A DNA stretch of 64,000 nucleotides. It comes from Nannocystis sp. GTDB lineage: Bacteria; Myxococcota_A; Polyangia; Nannocystales; Nannocystaceae. The DNA lies in NCBI GenBank assembly GCA_016712315.1, contig JADJRG010000023.1, forward strand, positions 1 to 64,000, given 5' to 3'. Each line of letters opens with the position of its first letter. Positions within the stretch are counted from its first letter, which is position 1. A model generated the notes under the pieces. That model was not told the origin of the DNA and searched no databases. It saw nothing but the letters and a program-made list of their open reading frames with translations. Below are positions 10,831 through 20,012 of this stretch, piece after piece. A program made the translations under genes and the position numbers.

Positions 10831-11887
10831 CTACCCGCCAAAGCGCCGCCGATCTGCCCCCGCCGCCGGGCCTGTGATCACCGCCACAACCTGGCGCTCG
10901 CGCTCAGCCCCGATCTTCCGCTCCAGCGCGTCCCAGAAGCGCGCCTGCATCGTCTCGGCCCCGCGGAGCTGCGCCAGCCGGTTGACCTCCTGCATGCCCG
11001 TCGGGCTGGTCACGTTGATCTCCGTCAGCTTGTCGCCCAGCACATCCAGCCCGACAAAGAATTGTCCTCGCGCCTTTAAGAAGGGCCCCACCTCCGCGCA
11101 GATCTCGCGGTCACGCGCGCTGAGGTCGGCCAGCGCTGGCGTCCCGCCCATGTGGAAATTATTCCGCAGCTCCCCCGCCGCCGGCACCCGCAGCACCGCC
11201 CCGATCGCCTCGCCGTCGACCAGCAAGATCCGCTTGTCGCCCAGCTTCGCCGCCGGCACGAACTCCTGCGCGATCGTCCAGCCGCCGCCGTCGCTGGTGC
11301 ACAGCTCGAAGAGCGTGCTCAAGTTCGGGTCGTCCTCGCGGGCGATCAGCACCCCGCGGCCGCCGTAGCCGTACACCGGCTTGAGGATCATCTGCCCGCC
11401 CAGCTCGCGCAGCGCCGCCCGCAGATCACCTGTCCGACGGAGCAGGAAGGTCCGCGGGATCAGCCCCGGGAAGGCCAAGATCGCCAGCTTCTCGCTCAAG
11501 TCGCGCAGCCCCGCCGGCTCGTTGATCACCACCGTCTGCTCGCGCGCCCGGTCCAGCCACCAGGTCGCGATGATGAAGTCTTGGTCGACCGGCGGGTCCT
11601 TGCGCATCACCACCGCCGCGAAGCTCGCCGCCGCCCGCACCTCTGGGTCGCTCACCCGCGCCAGCGGCGCGCCCTCGCTCGCCCCCTCCACGGCGATCCG
11701 CTGCGCGTGCGCGAACACCTCGTTGTGGCGGAGCAGCAGCCCGTCCAGCTCCGGAGAAGTACACCCGATAGCCCCGGGCCAGCGCCTCCGTGATCATCAC
11801 GTAGGAGGAGTCGGCCCGCGGGTTCAGGGACGCGAGCGGGTCGAGGACAAAGAGCACGTCGCCGCGCGGCGCGGATCGGTCGGTCAT
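10831..11887 (-). CDS. gshB: glutathione synthetase, one frameshift near 11757
   Basis: ATP-grasp ligase that joins gamma-glutamylcysteine and glycine in the cytoplasm. The N-terminal piece from ATG 11887 (VLFVLDPLASLNPRADSSYV) matches the GshB start where a Met-Asp-Pro-type segment and a Ser-Ser motif occur. The main piece contains VVMRKDPPVDQDFI, the family hallmark, then LKPVYGYGGRGV (ATP-binding loop), GDKRILLVDGE and the C-terminal signature GLDVLGDKLTEINVTSPTG with metal-binding Glu and Asn. The two pieces are in different frames; one base appears to be missing near 11757, between YRVYFS and the segment reading ELDGLLLRHNEVFAHAQ. Combined length of about 350 residues is slightly over the usual 315 because of an extended C-terminus. 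The gene is essential-type housekeeping in many Gram-negatives, which favours a sequencing error over real loss. Confidence 0.88.
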
Positions 11888-12000
11888 AGCGGCGCGAGCA
11901 TAACAGCCCGCCGGCCGTCGCCGCACCGCCGCGTCCAGCCCTGCCGCGCCGGTCGCACATCCGATATCTTCGGCGGACCTCCTGAGAAAGCAGGCCGCTG

Positions 12001-13077
12001 ATGCCCTTCGCCTCCGTGCTCCCCTTCGTGCTCGCCCTCGCCACCGCCGACATCGCCCCCGATGAGCGCCCCGTCGAGCAGCCCGTCGCCGAAGCCGACG
12101 CGCCCATCGATCCCATCATCGCCGGCGTGCTCGACAGCATGGACCCCGGCGCCCGCGCCGCCCTCGAGGGCATGGATCCCGCCGCCCTGGACGCCCTCGT
12201 CTTGCGCGGCCAGCGCGGCGATCCCCTGGACGCCACCGAGCAGCAGATCTTGGCCGCCCTCTCTCAGGCCGCGATCCTCAGCTTCGACGCGAAGCTGTCC
12301 TATCAAACAGGTGACATCACCATCGGCGACGAGCTCGCCGTCCTCCACCTCGGCGATCACTTCCGCTACCTCGGCCCGAGCGACGCCGCCCGCGTGCTCA
12401 CCGAGGCGTGGGGCAACCCACCCAGCGATCTCACCCTCGGCATGATCGTCCCCGCCGAGATCTCGCCCATGGATCCGGGGCGCGGCTGGGGCGTCGTGAT
12501 CACCTACAGCCAAGAGGGCCACGTCAAGGACGACGACGCCGAGGACATCGACTACGACGAGCTGCTCACCCAGCTCCAAGAGGCCACCGAGGCCAACAAC
12601 CCCAGCCGCACCGCCCAAGGCTACCCCGCCCTGCACCTCCGCGGCTGGGCCGAGCCGCCCCGCTACGTCCCAGAGATCCGCAGCCTCTACTGGGCCCAGG
12701 AGCTCGCCGCCGACGGGGCCCCCGAGGGCTCGCTCAACTACGCGATCCGCGTGCTCGGCCGCAAGGGCGTGCTCGAGCTCAACGCCGTCAGCGCCATGTC
12801 CCAGCTCCCGCAAATCAGGCCCGAGATGGAGCGGGTCTACGCGCTCGTCGAGTTCAAGCAGGGCAACCGCTACATCGACTTTGATCCCGACCTCGATGAG
12901 GTCGCCGCCTACGGCATCGGCGGCCTGATCGCCGGGAAAGTCGCCCTCAAGGCCGGGCTCTTCGCCGGCCTGCTCAAGCTCCTCATCGCCGGCAAGAAGC
13001 TGATCTTCGTCCTCGCCATCGGCCTCGTCGCCGGGATCAAGGGCCTGCTCGGCCGCAACAAGAAGCCCGCCGAGTAG
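12001..13077 (+). CDS. DUF2167 family membrane protein
   Basis: A 358-residue protein with an N-terminal signal-like segment, a long central domain and a hydrophobic C-terminus. The DUF2167 hallmarks are all visible: FRYLGPSDAARVLTEAWGNPP, a stretch with DDDAEDIDYDELL, GYPALHLRGWAEPPRY, SLNYAIRVLGRKGVLELNAV and AAYGIGGLIAGK just before the two membrane segments near the end. DUF2167 proteins are predicted inner-membrane proteins of unknown function found across proteobacteria. The gene is divergent from gshB and is read intact from ATG 12001 to TAG, with an 112-base upstream gap that should hold its promoter. Confidence 0.93.
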   Translation: MPFASVLPFVLALATADIAPDERPVEQPVAEADAPIDPIIAGVLDSMDPGARAALEGMDPAALDALVLRGQRGDPLDATEQQILAALSQAAILSFDAKLSYQTGDITIGDELAVLHLGDHFRYLGPSDAARVLTEAWGNPPSDLTLGMIVPAEISPMDPGRGWGVVITYSQEGHVKDDDAEDIDYDELLTQLQEATEANNPSRTAQGYPALHLRGWAEPPRYVPEIRSLYWAQELAADGAPEGSLNYAIRVLGRKGVLELNAVSAMSQLPQIRPEMERVYALVEFKQGNRYIDFDPDLDEVAAYGIGGLIAGKVALKAGLFAGLLKLLIAGKKLIFVLAIGLVAGIKGLLGRNKKPAE

Positions 13078-13162
13078 CCCCGCCTCGACGGGTCGGGCGC
13101 GCGCCGCCACGCCGGTCACCTTGCGGCGCGGCGCCGCCTCATGGTCTAACGGTCACGCGACC

Positions 13163-14968
13163 ATGCGCCTCGCTCCGATCCTGACCAATGAGACATGTGA
13201 TCGCCGCTGCGGCTTCCTCTGCGGCGACTGCCAGCCGCGCGAGCGCCCCGCCGTCGCCGCCCCCGCGGCCCTACGCGCCCGGATCGACGCCGCCATCGCC
13301 GACGGCGCGGCCGAGCTCCTGCTCACCGGCGGCGAGCCGACCCTGCGCCGCGACCTGCCCGCCATCATCGCGTACATCCGCGCCCGCGGCCCCGCCGTCG
13401 CCCTCGCCACCCACGGCGCCCACCTCGACGACGCCGCCATAACCCGCCTCCGCGACGCCGGCCTCGGCCGCGTCCAGCTCCGCCTGCCGGTCTGGGGCCC
13501 TCACCTCGACCGCCTCACCCGCACCCCTGGCGCTTGGGCCCGCACCTTCGCGGCCTTAGAGCGCCTGCGAGCCGCCGCCATCCCGCTCGAATTCGCCCTC
13601 GCTCTCACCCCCGAGACCGCCCCCACCGCCGCCGACCTGCTCGAGAATCTGCACAATTTTTTTCACCCCCAAGGCGCCCCCAGCGTCCTCCTCGTCGCAG
13701 TCCAGCGCTCCCCAGATCGCCGCCCTCTGCTCGACCTGGGGCAGCTCACCGCCCTGATCACCCAGCTCACCGAGCGAGCCCGCGAGCGCGGCCAAGCGCT
13801 GCGCCTCGCGCAAGACACCTTCATCCCACCCTGTCTCTTCGACCAGCCGACCCGCGTCGCCCACCTCTACGCCCTCACCCCCGGAGGCCGCGACCGACCC
13901 GGCCACGCCCGCGCCGCGGAGTGCGGCGGCTGCGTCTTGGCCGATCGTTGCCCCGGCCCGCCGGAGGCGCTCCGCCGCCGCGCCCCGCCCCCGCAGCTCC
14001 GCCCGCAGCGCGACGATCGCCTGCGCCGCCGCCTCTCCGTCATCCACAGCGTCGCCGATCAGATCGCCCGCGAGCTCGTCACCCCCGAGCTCTACAGGAG
14101 AGACGACGGCCAGCTCCAGCGCGCCACCACCGTCCGGATCCACTTCCACTGCAACCAATCCTGCGACTTCTGCTTCGTCAGCACCCACCTCCCGCCGCCG
14201 CCTCAGCCCGCCGTCGAGGCCGCGATCCGCGAGGCCGCGCGAGGCCGCGGGATCGTCGTGCTCAGCGGCGGCGAACCCACCTTGAGCCCCGATCTCGAGC
14301 GTTACATCCGCCTCGCCCGCGCCCACGGTGCCGCCGAGATCGAGCTCCAGACCAACGCCATCCGCCTCGACCAACCCGGCCGCGCCGCCGCCCTGCGCGA
14401 CGCCGGCTTAGGTCGCGCCTTCGTCTCCCTGCACGGCGCCACCGCGGACGTCGGCGACGCCGTCACCAACGCCCCTGGCACCTTCCAGCGCACCCTCGCC
14501 GGCGTCGACGCGCTCACCCGCGCCGGCGTCGACGTCCGCCTCAATTTTGTGCTCTGCCAGAAGAACCACCACCAGCTCCCGGACGCCGTCGATCTCATCC
14601 ATCACCGCTGGCCCCGCGCCTCCTTGTGCATCTCCTTCGTCGGCCCCTCCACCGACCTCGTCCCGCACACACCCCTGCTGATCCCCAGCTACAGCGACGT
14701 CACCCCGAGCCTCTCGGAGGCGCTGCGACGCGCCCGCGCCCACGGCCTCGAGATCACTGGCTTCGACTCCATGTGCGGGATCCCCCTCTGCCTCGTCCCC
14801 ACCGATCTCGCCCCCTTCCTCGGGCTCGCCGCGATCCCCAAGGACTTCGACCGCGGCGAATTCGCCAAGCCCCCGGCGTGCCAGCGCTGCGCCTTAGAGC
14901 CCCGCTGCTTCGGCGTCCGCCGCCGCTACCTCGAGCTCTACGGCGACAGCGAGCTGCGCCCCGCCTGA
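13163..14968 (+). CDS. double radical SAM protein (two fused modules)
   Basis: A 601-residue protein made of two radical SAM modules in tandem. Module 1 has the Cys motif CGFLCGDC (C16, C20, C23, CX3CX2C) and the SAM-binding GGEP at 56-59. Module 2 has CNQSCDFC (C330, C334, C337) and GGEP at 369-372. Each module ends with an auxiliary Cys cluster: ECGGCVLADRC in the first, and C573, C576, C582 (CQRCALEPRC) followed by FGVRRRYLELYG in the second, similar to truncated SPASM-type tails. Each module should hold one [4Fe-4S] cluster that cleaves SAM to a 5'-deoxyadenosyl radical. ATG 13163 is preferred to the in-frame ATG 13121 because the conserved part starts at once. No obvious peptide substrate gene lies beside it, so the substrate is unknown. 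The reading frame is intact. Confidence 0.88.
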   Translation: MRLAPILTNETCDRRCGFLCGDCQPRERPAVAAPAALRARIDAAIADGAAELLLTGGEPTLRRDLPAIIAYIRARGPAVALATHGAHLDDAAITRLRDAGLGRVQLRLPVWGPHLDRLTRTPGAWARTFAALERLRAAAIPLEFALALTPETAPTAADLLENLHNFFHPQGAPSVLLVAVQRSPDRRPLLDLGQLTALITQLTERARERGQALRLAQDTFIPPCLFDQPTRVAHLYALTPGGRDRPGHARAAECGGCVLADRCPGPPEALRRRAPPPQLRPQRDDRLRRRLSVIHSVADQIARELVTPELYRRDDGQLQRATTVRIHFHCNQSCDFCFVSTHLPPPPQPAVEAAIREAARGRGIVVLSGGEPTLSPDLERYIRLARAHGAAEIELQTNAIRLDQPGRAAALRDAGLGRAFVSLHGATADVGDAVTNAPGTFQRTLAGVDALTRAGVDVRLNFVLCQKNHHQLPDAVDLIHHRWPRASLCISFVGPSTDLVPHTPLLIPSYSDVTPSLSEALRRARAHGLEITGFDSMCGIPLCLVPTDLAPFLGLAAIPKDFDRGEFAKPPACQRCALEPRCFGVRRRYLELYGDSELRPA

Positions 14969-15015
14969 AGACCGCGACGAACCCGGCCGCGGCCCCCTCG
15001 TTCGCGCGCGGGATC

Positions 15016-16600
15016 TCAGCGGATCCAGATCTGCCCCGCAGTATGATAGAGGTTCGGCCCAGCGGCGAAGCCGCACGCCGTCTTCCAGGGCGCGTCAGTC
15101 CCGTTCGGGACGTCACAGGCCGCCGTATAGTAAGACTGCGCCCCGAAGCCCGCCGCGTCGTTCAGCGTGATCACGTTCGCCTCATTATTGAGCACGAGCC
15201 CGAAGCGGACCCGCGCGTCATAACACGACTGGTCGTCGTCGATGTTGATCCCCACCTCGACATAGTTCGGGGCGACCGACGCCTCGCCGAGGGTGCGCCC
15301 CTGGATCGTCAACCACTCGATCTTCTGGGCGACGCTCTCCCCCTTGAAGTACAGCCCCTTCATCGCCAGATCCGAGCCTACCGGCGTGTTCGTGAACAGA
15401 TCCAGCGGCGTCTTCGGCGCCGGCAGCGTATACGCCTTACAGCCGAAGACCTTATTCACCGGGTGATACAGGCACCCCCGCAGCTCCCCGCCCACCACCG
15501 CGTTGTACGCCGGGAATTTCCCGTCTGACGGGTCCACCGGGTCCAGCACCTTCTCATTCACCACTGAGTTCATCGTCCAGTGCGCGTTATAGAAGTGGAA
15601 CTGCCCGTTCGTCGGCGCGAAGCGCATCACGAGCGTCCAGCCGCCGCCCTCGCTCGTCATGTCACAATACGCCTGGATCGGCGTCATCGGCCCCTCGCCG
15701 TCCGGGTCGAGGTCATAGACCCCGCTGCTCGCGCCCGGCTTCTCGTCCTTCAGCGCCTTGCATGAGATCGCCAGCGCGCAGATCCCTCCTGTGCACACCC
15801 CAACCCCGCAGTCGCTCGACCCAGCGCAGGCCTGACCGGCCCCACACCCCTCGCACGCCCCTCCGCCGCAGTCCACGTCGCTCTCCGACCCGCTCAGCAG
15901 CCCATCCTCACAGGACGGCGCCGCGCACAGCGAGGTGCACTCATCCGTCTCAGAGCTGTTGCCGTCGTCGCAGAGCTCGACGCCCTCATCATAGGAAACC
16001 ATCCCCGCAGCTCGCGCTCACACAAGTGCTCAGGCAGGCGTCGCTGTCGTCGTCGTTCGCGTCGTCGCATTGCTCGCCCGCTTGCACCTTCCCGTCGCCG
16101 CAGCTCGCGAGCGCGCACGCGTTGGTGCAGTCGTCCATATCCACGTCATTCCCGTCATCGCAGCTCTCGGGCCCGTTCGTCACCCCATCCCCGCAAAACC
16201 CCCCCAGCGCCGCGCAGCCAGGCGCGCAGCCGCCGTAGGAGCCGTCATTCACCCCGTCATCGCAGGCTTCGCCCTCGTCGAGCGCCCCGTTCCCGCACAG
16301 CTCTGGGGCCGGATCGGTGTCCGTCCCTGAGCTAGTCGACGTCGTCGTCGGATCGCCCGTCGTCGACGTCGTCGAGCCGGTCGTCGACGTCGTCGCCGAG
16401 TCGGAGCCGCTGCCGTCGCTGGTCGTCGCCTCGCTCCCGCTCTCGCTCTCGCCTGGTGACGAGCTCACCCCCTCGCTCGTCGAGCCGGAGCCCTCGCCCG
16501 TCGTCGCCCCTGAGCCCCCGGCGTCGTCGCTGCAAGCGCCCAGCGCCACGATCAACCCCGGGACCACGAGACACAATGATCGACCCCTACGCATCGCCAT
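15016..16600 (-). CDS. Myxo-disulfide-repeat and fibrinogen-like domain lipoprotein, one frameshift
   Basis: ATG 16600 starts a signal peptide with lipobox VALGAC and a Ser/Thr/Glu/Gly-rich linker. Several DUF4215-type Cys repeats follow (ELCGNGALDEGEACDDG, then FCGDGVTNGPESCDDGND, ASCGDGKVQAGEQCDD), which are disulfide-rich surface modules common in myxobacteria. The frame changes near 15990-16004; the second part continues with ELCDDGNSSETDECT and a Cys-rich stretch and then a fibrinogen C-terminal-like domain with PIQAYCDMTSEGGGWTLVMRF and two later Cys. Fibrinogen-like domains bind carbohydrates in animals; in bacteria their role is unknown. The protein is predicted to be lipid-anchored on the outside and could bind prey or polysaccharide. 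The break sits inside a Cys repeat, and restoring one frame gives a continuous repeat, so a consensus error is likely. Confidence 0.78.
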
Positions 16601-16709
16601 CCACCCGATCTGCGCCGCGGCGCAGCTCCACCCTACACGATCGCCTCGCGCGATCGTGCGAGCACAAACAATCCCGGCGGCCGGCGCCGCGCACCGGCCC
16701 GCCGCCCGC

Positions 16710-17861
16710 TCATCCCTGCCCTGATTCGTCCCGAGGCAGCGGCTCTGCCTCGCGGCGCAGCACCAGCGCCTCCATCAGCAGCCGCACGAGCAGCGGCCCC
16801 AGCAGCGCCCCCCAGAGGCCGAAGGCCGCCAGGCCGCCGAAGAGCGCCACATAGAGCGCGAGCATCGGCATCCTCAGCGCCGCGTTGCGCGCGAAGATCG
16901 GGCGCAGGATGTTATCCGCCGCGCTGATCACCGCCAGCCCCACCACCGCGAGGATGACCCCCTTCAGCGGGTGGCCAGTCAAGAAGAACCCCACCGAGAT
17001 CGGCACCCACACCAGCCCTGTGCCGACCAGCGGGATAATCGCCGCGACCCCGGTGATCGGGCCCAGCACCCACCAGCGGGGCACCCCGATCGACGCATAC
17101 ACGGCCGTCGCGATCAGCCCCTGGGTCACGCTCGTGAGGCCGACGCCGACCAGCAGCCCGTGCCCAGTCTCATGAAAGGCCGCCGCCATACGATCGAGCT
17201 GCCGCGGCCGCAGCGGCGAGTGGAGCTGCATCCAGCTCCACGCGGCCGCGCCGTCGAGCAGGAACACGAACGCGGCGATCAAATAGATAAAGAGCGCCAC
17301 CAGCCCCTTCGCCGCCGCCCCCGCGACGTTACTCAGCACGTTCATGCCTTGTTCGCCATAACGTTGGATGAGGTCGATCCCCTCCGACAGCGTCTGCGGC
17401 AGCCGCGGCGCCTGCGCGTCGTCGGTGCCCGCCGCGATCGCCGCGAGCGCGGTCTTCACCGACGGCATGTGTGAGATCGTCTCGAAAAGATCCCGCGCGC
17501 CGACCACCACGCCCACGATCACGAGCACCAGCGGGAGCGCCACCACGAAGAAGAGCGCCAGCGAGAAGACCGCCGCTGCCCGCCGTCGCCCCCACATCCG
17601 CCGCTCAAAGCGCAGCAGCATCGGCCGCGCCAGCGCCGCGGTCCACGACGCCAGCACCAGCGCCGGCCACAGCGGCCAACACACCAGCAGCACCCCCGCC
17701 GACAGCCCGCCGATCACCCACTTCAGCGGCCCGCCGGCGCCGTCGACCGGCGGCGTGACCCGCGGCGGCGGCAGGCTCCCGCCCTCAGACTCCCAATCGC
17801 CGACAGCGGCCCGATCCGCCCCTGACGGGACGATGTCCTTCGTCGAATTTTCCATAGGCAT
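16710..17861 (-). CDS. AI-2E (TqsA/PerM) family exporter
   Basis: About 383 residues, the usual length for the family, with a hydrophilic N-terminal tail of about 45 residues, seven to eight membrane segments and a short charged C-terminus. Typical features are two early helices followed by an Arg-rich RRRAAAVFSLALFFVVALP segment, a large amphipathic middle region and the late membrane block with PRWWVLGPITGVAAIIPLVG and the conserved FGLWGALLGPLL. Family members are thought to move small molecules such as AI-2, ions or metabolites across the inner membrane. ATG 17861 or ATG 17855 is the likely start; upstream in-frame codons extend into poorly conserved sequence. The gene diverges from the DUF1328 gene at 18039. 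Confidence 0.9.
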   Translation of the reverse strand: MPMENSTKDIVPSGADRAAVGDWESEGGSLPPPRVTPPVDGAGGPLKWVIGGLSAGVLLVCWPLWPALVLASWTAALARPMLLRFERRMWGRRRAAAVFSLALFFVVALPLVLVIVGVVVGARDLFETISHMPSVKTALAAIAAGTDDAQAPRLPQTLSEGIDLIQRYGEQGMNVLSNVAGAAAKGLVALFIYLIAAFVFLLDGAAAWSWMQLHSPLRPRQLDRMAAAFHETGHGLLVGVGLTSVTQGLIATAVYASIGVPRWWVLGPITGVAAIIPLVGTGLVWVPISVGFFLTGHPLKGVILAVVGLAVISAADNILRPIFARNAALRMPMLALYVALFGGLAAFGLWGALLGPLLVRLLMEALVLRREAEPLPRDESGQG

Positions 17862-18038
17862 GATCCGTTTTATGAATTCGTGGATACAACCCCGACGAAT
17901 CTCTGTCAATCGAGTAAAGGCGGCCTCAGCGCCGTCAAACCGGCATGAATGCGGTGCCGGCCGCATCTGTTTCTGAGCCGCCGCGCTGGTCACGCGCGGC
18001 GGATCGCGATATCGATCGCGGCAAGGAACCACCACGTT
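17862..18038. promoter_or_regulatory. divergent intergenic region with short inverted repeat
   Basis: This 177-base gap separates two divergent membrane-protein genes and must contain both promoters. It includes a patch of lower GC around 17865-17905 and an inverted repeat ATGCGG/CCGCAT at 17949-17966 with a six-base spacer, which could be an operator half-site pair or chance in GC-rich DNA. The sequence AAGGA at 18024-18028 is the ribosome binding site of the gene at 18039. Confidence 0.3.
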
Positions 18039-18212
18039 ATGTTACGTCTCGCGATCATTTTCCTCGTCATCTCGATCATCGCCGCTATCTTCGGGTTCAC
18101 CGGCATCTCGGCGGCCTCCGCGGGGGTCGCCCGGATCCTCTTCTTCATCTTCGTCGCCGTCTTCGCCGTGCTCCTCATCCTCGGCCTGCTCGCCCGCCCC
18201 AGGTCTAAATAG
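18039..18212 (+). CDS. DUF1328 (YtjA-like) small membrane protein
   Basis: A 57-residue protein with two hydrophobic segments: LRLAIIFLVISIIAAIFGF and, after a Gly-Ile-Ser-Ala-rich turn, ARILFFIFVAVFAVLLILGL, ending in a basic tail RPRSK. The pattern FGFTGISAASAGVARILFF is characteristic of DUF1328, a widespread family of very small inner-membrane proteins often induced by stress; its function is not established. ATG 18039 is supported by AAGGA eleven bases upstream, while upstream in-frame codons give no family match. Confidence 0.88.
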   Translation: MLRLAIIFLVISIIAAIFGFTGISAASAGVARILFFIFVAVFAVLLILGLLARPRSK

Positions 18213-18269
18213 CCGGCGCCCTCTCAGCCACCCACGCCCCTCGCCCGCGCGCTCTATTTTCATAAATTC

Positions 18270-20012
18270 TTAGAGCGTGCGCGCCCGATCGTCGACGATC
18301 TTGTCGAACTCCGCCAGGTCGAGGGGCTTGATCAGGCACGCGTCCATACCGGCGTCGAGGCACGCCTCGCGATCCCCGGGGAACGCGACCGCGGTGAGGC
18401 CGATGATCAGCAGATCCGCCGGCGCGCCCGCGGCGTGCCCCGCCCGGATCCGCCTCGTCATCTCGAGGCCGTCGAGCGCGGGCATATGGCGGTCGAGGAG
18501 GAGCACGTCGACGGGCCGGCGCGCCAACGTCTGCAGGGCGAGTTGGCCGTCGTCGGCGACGAGCACCTCGTGGCCGCCTCGTCGCAGCAGCGCCGCGGCG
18601 AGGTGCTGGCTGACCACGTCATCGTCCGCGACCAGGATCCGGCGCCGGCGCGCAGCGAGGGCGCGCGGGGGTGAAGCGCGCGCGGCCTCGAGCGCCTCCG
18701 GCTGCTTCGCCGCGCCGAGGTCGATGATGAAGCCGAAGGTGCTGCCGACGTCGACCTCGCTCGCGCACCAGATCCGCCCGCCCATCAGCCCGACGAGCTG
18801 CCTCGAGATCGCCAACCCGAGGCCGCTGCCGCCGTACTTCAGGTGCTGGGCGTCGATCGCCTGGGTGAAGGGCTCGAAGATCTGAGCGCTCACCGCCGCC
18901 GGGAAGCCCATGCCGGTGTCCTTGACCTCGACCACGAGGGCGACCCCGCCGCGGCGCGAGGGCTCCTCGGCGACGCGGGCGATCAGCGCGACCCCGCCGC
19001 GCTCGGTGAACTTGATCGCGTTCGCGAGCAGGTTCAGGAGGACCTGGCCGAAGCGCCCGCGGTCCCCATGGACCACGTGGGGGAGCCGCGGGTCGATCTC
19101 GACCGTGTACGTCAACCCCTTCACCTCCGCGCTCATCCGCAGGATCGCGTGGTTCCCCGCGATCGTCGCCCGCAGATCGAAGTCGGCCTCGACCAGATCC
19201 TCGCGCCCAGCCTCGATCTTGGCCAGATCGAGGAGCCCCGAGACCACATCGAGCAGCGCGCTCGCGGCCTGGTGCGCGATCGTCAGGTACGTGCGGTTCG
19301 GACCTTCGACCGCCTGCGCGAGCGCCAGCTCGGTCGCCAAGTAGATGCTGCTCATCGGCGTGCGCAGCTCGTGGCTCATCCGCGCGAGGAACTCGCTCTT
19401 CGCGCGGTTGGCCAGCTCCGCCGCCTCCTGCGCGCTCCTGCTGCGCAGCGCCTCGCGCCGCTCCGCGGTGATGTCGCGGAGGACGCAGTAGCCGACCCGC
19501 CCGCCGTCTGGGCCGCTATGGCCGCAGCACTCGAAGTGGATCTCGACCGGCTCGCCGTCACGACCCGCGATCAGCCTGGTCTCACAGCTCTGCAGCGCGT
19601 CGCCGCGCATCGCCGCGGCGACGCTGCGCGCGAGCTCCGGCGCGGGATCACTCGCGATGAAGCGCGCGAGGGGCTCGCCGACCAGCGCGCCGCAGGGGAC
19701 CCGCAGCAGCGCCTCGCTCGCGGGGTTCGCCTCGAGGATCGTGCCCGCCGGGTCGAGCGTGAAGTAGGCCGCCGGCGCCCGCTCATAGAGCTCGCGAAAG
19801 CGCCTGGCGGACTCTTCCAGCTCCGCGTGGGTCCGGACGAGCTCCTCGTTCTGGAGCTCGAGCTCGACCCGGTGCACGAGCAGCTCGTGCAACAAGCGCG
19901 GCAGGTCGACGTCCTCGGCCGAGGGGACCGGCGCTCGCCCAGACAGCACCTCCTCCGCGAGGTGACGCAGCTCGGCCGGTGAGAGGCTCTTGGGGTGATC
20001 GCTCCTGGTCAC
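18270..20012 (-). CDS. PAS hybrid histidine kinase with receiver domain
   Basis: A 580-residue cytoplasmic protein. Residues 1-70 form a helical, partly coiled-coil region; about 70-185 is a PAS domain (FTLDPAGTILEANPASEALL) followed by a PAC-like FCVLRD-type segment; the phosphoacceptor is H214 in MSHELRTP; the ATPase domain contains NLLANAIKF, DTGMGF and GSGLGLAIS; and a C-terminal receiver has acidic residues ILVADDD and phosphoacceptor D507 in VLLLDRHMP. There is no output domain, so phosphate may go to another protein or be buffered. Translation starts at GTG 20012, which overlaps the stop of the upstream CheB/CheR gene (GTGA), meaning the two are translationally coupled and probably act in one pathway. 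Confidence 0.93.
   Translation of the reverse strand: MTRSDHPKSLSPAELRHLAEEVLSGRAPVPSAEDVDLPRLLHELLVHRVELELQNEELVRTHAELEESARRFRELYERAPAAYFTLDPAGTILEANPASEALLRVPCGALVGEPLARFIASDPAPELARSVAAAMRGDALQSCETRLIAGRDGEPVEIHFECCGHSGPDGGRVGYCVLRDITAERREALRSRSAQEAAELANRAKSEFLARMSHELRTPMSSIYLATELALAQAVEGPNRTYLTIAHQAASALLDVVSGLLDLAKIEAGREDLVEADFDLRATIAGNHAILRMSAEVKGLTYTVEIDPRLPHVVHGDRGRFGQVLLNLLANAIKFTERGGVALIARVAEEPSRRGGVALVVEVKDTGMGFPAAVSAQIFEPFTQAIDAQHLKYGGSGLGLAISRQLVGLMGGRIWCASEVDVGSTFGFIIDLGAAKQPEALEAARASPPRALAARRRRILVADDDVVSQHLAAALLRRGGHEVLVADDGQLALQTLARRPVDVLLLDRHMPALDGLEMTRRIRAGHAAGAPADLLIIGLTAVAFPGDREACLDAGMDACLIKPLDLAEFDKIVDDRARTL

Noticed and set aside
11884..13119. Minus-strand open frame of 411 residues opposite the DUF2167 gene
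   Set aside because: The plus strand has all DUF2167 motifs in order, so this is an antisense shadow in GC-rich DNA.
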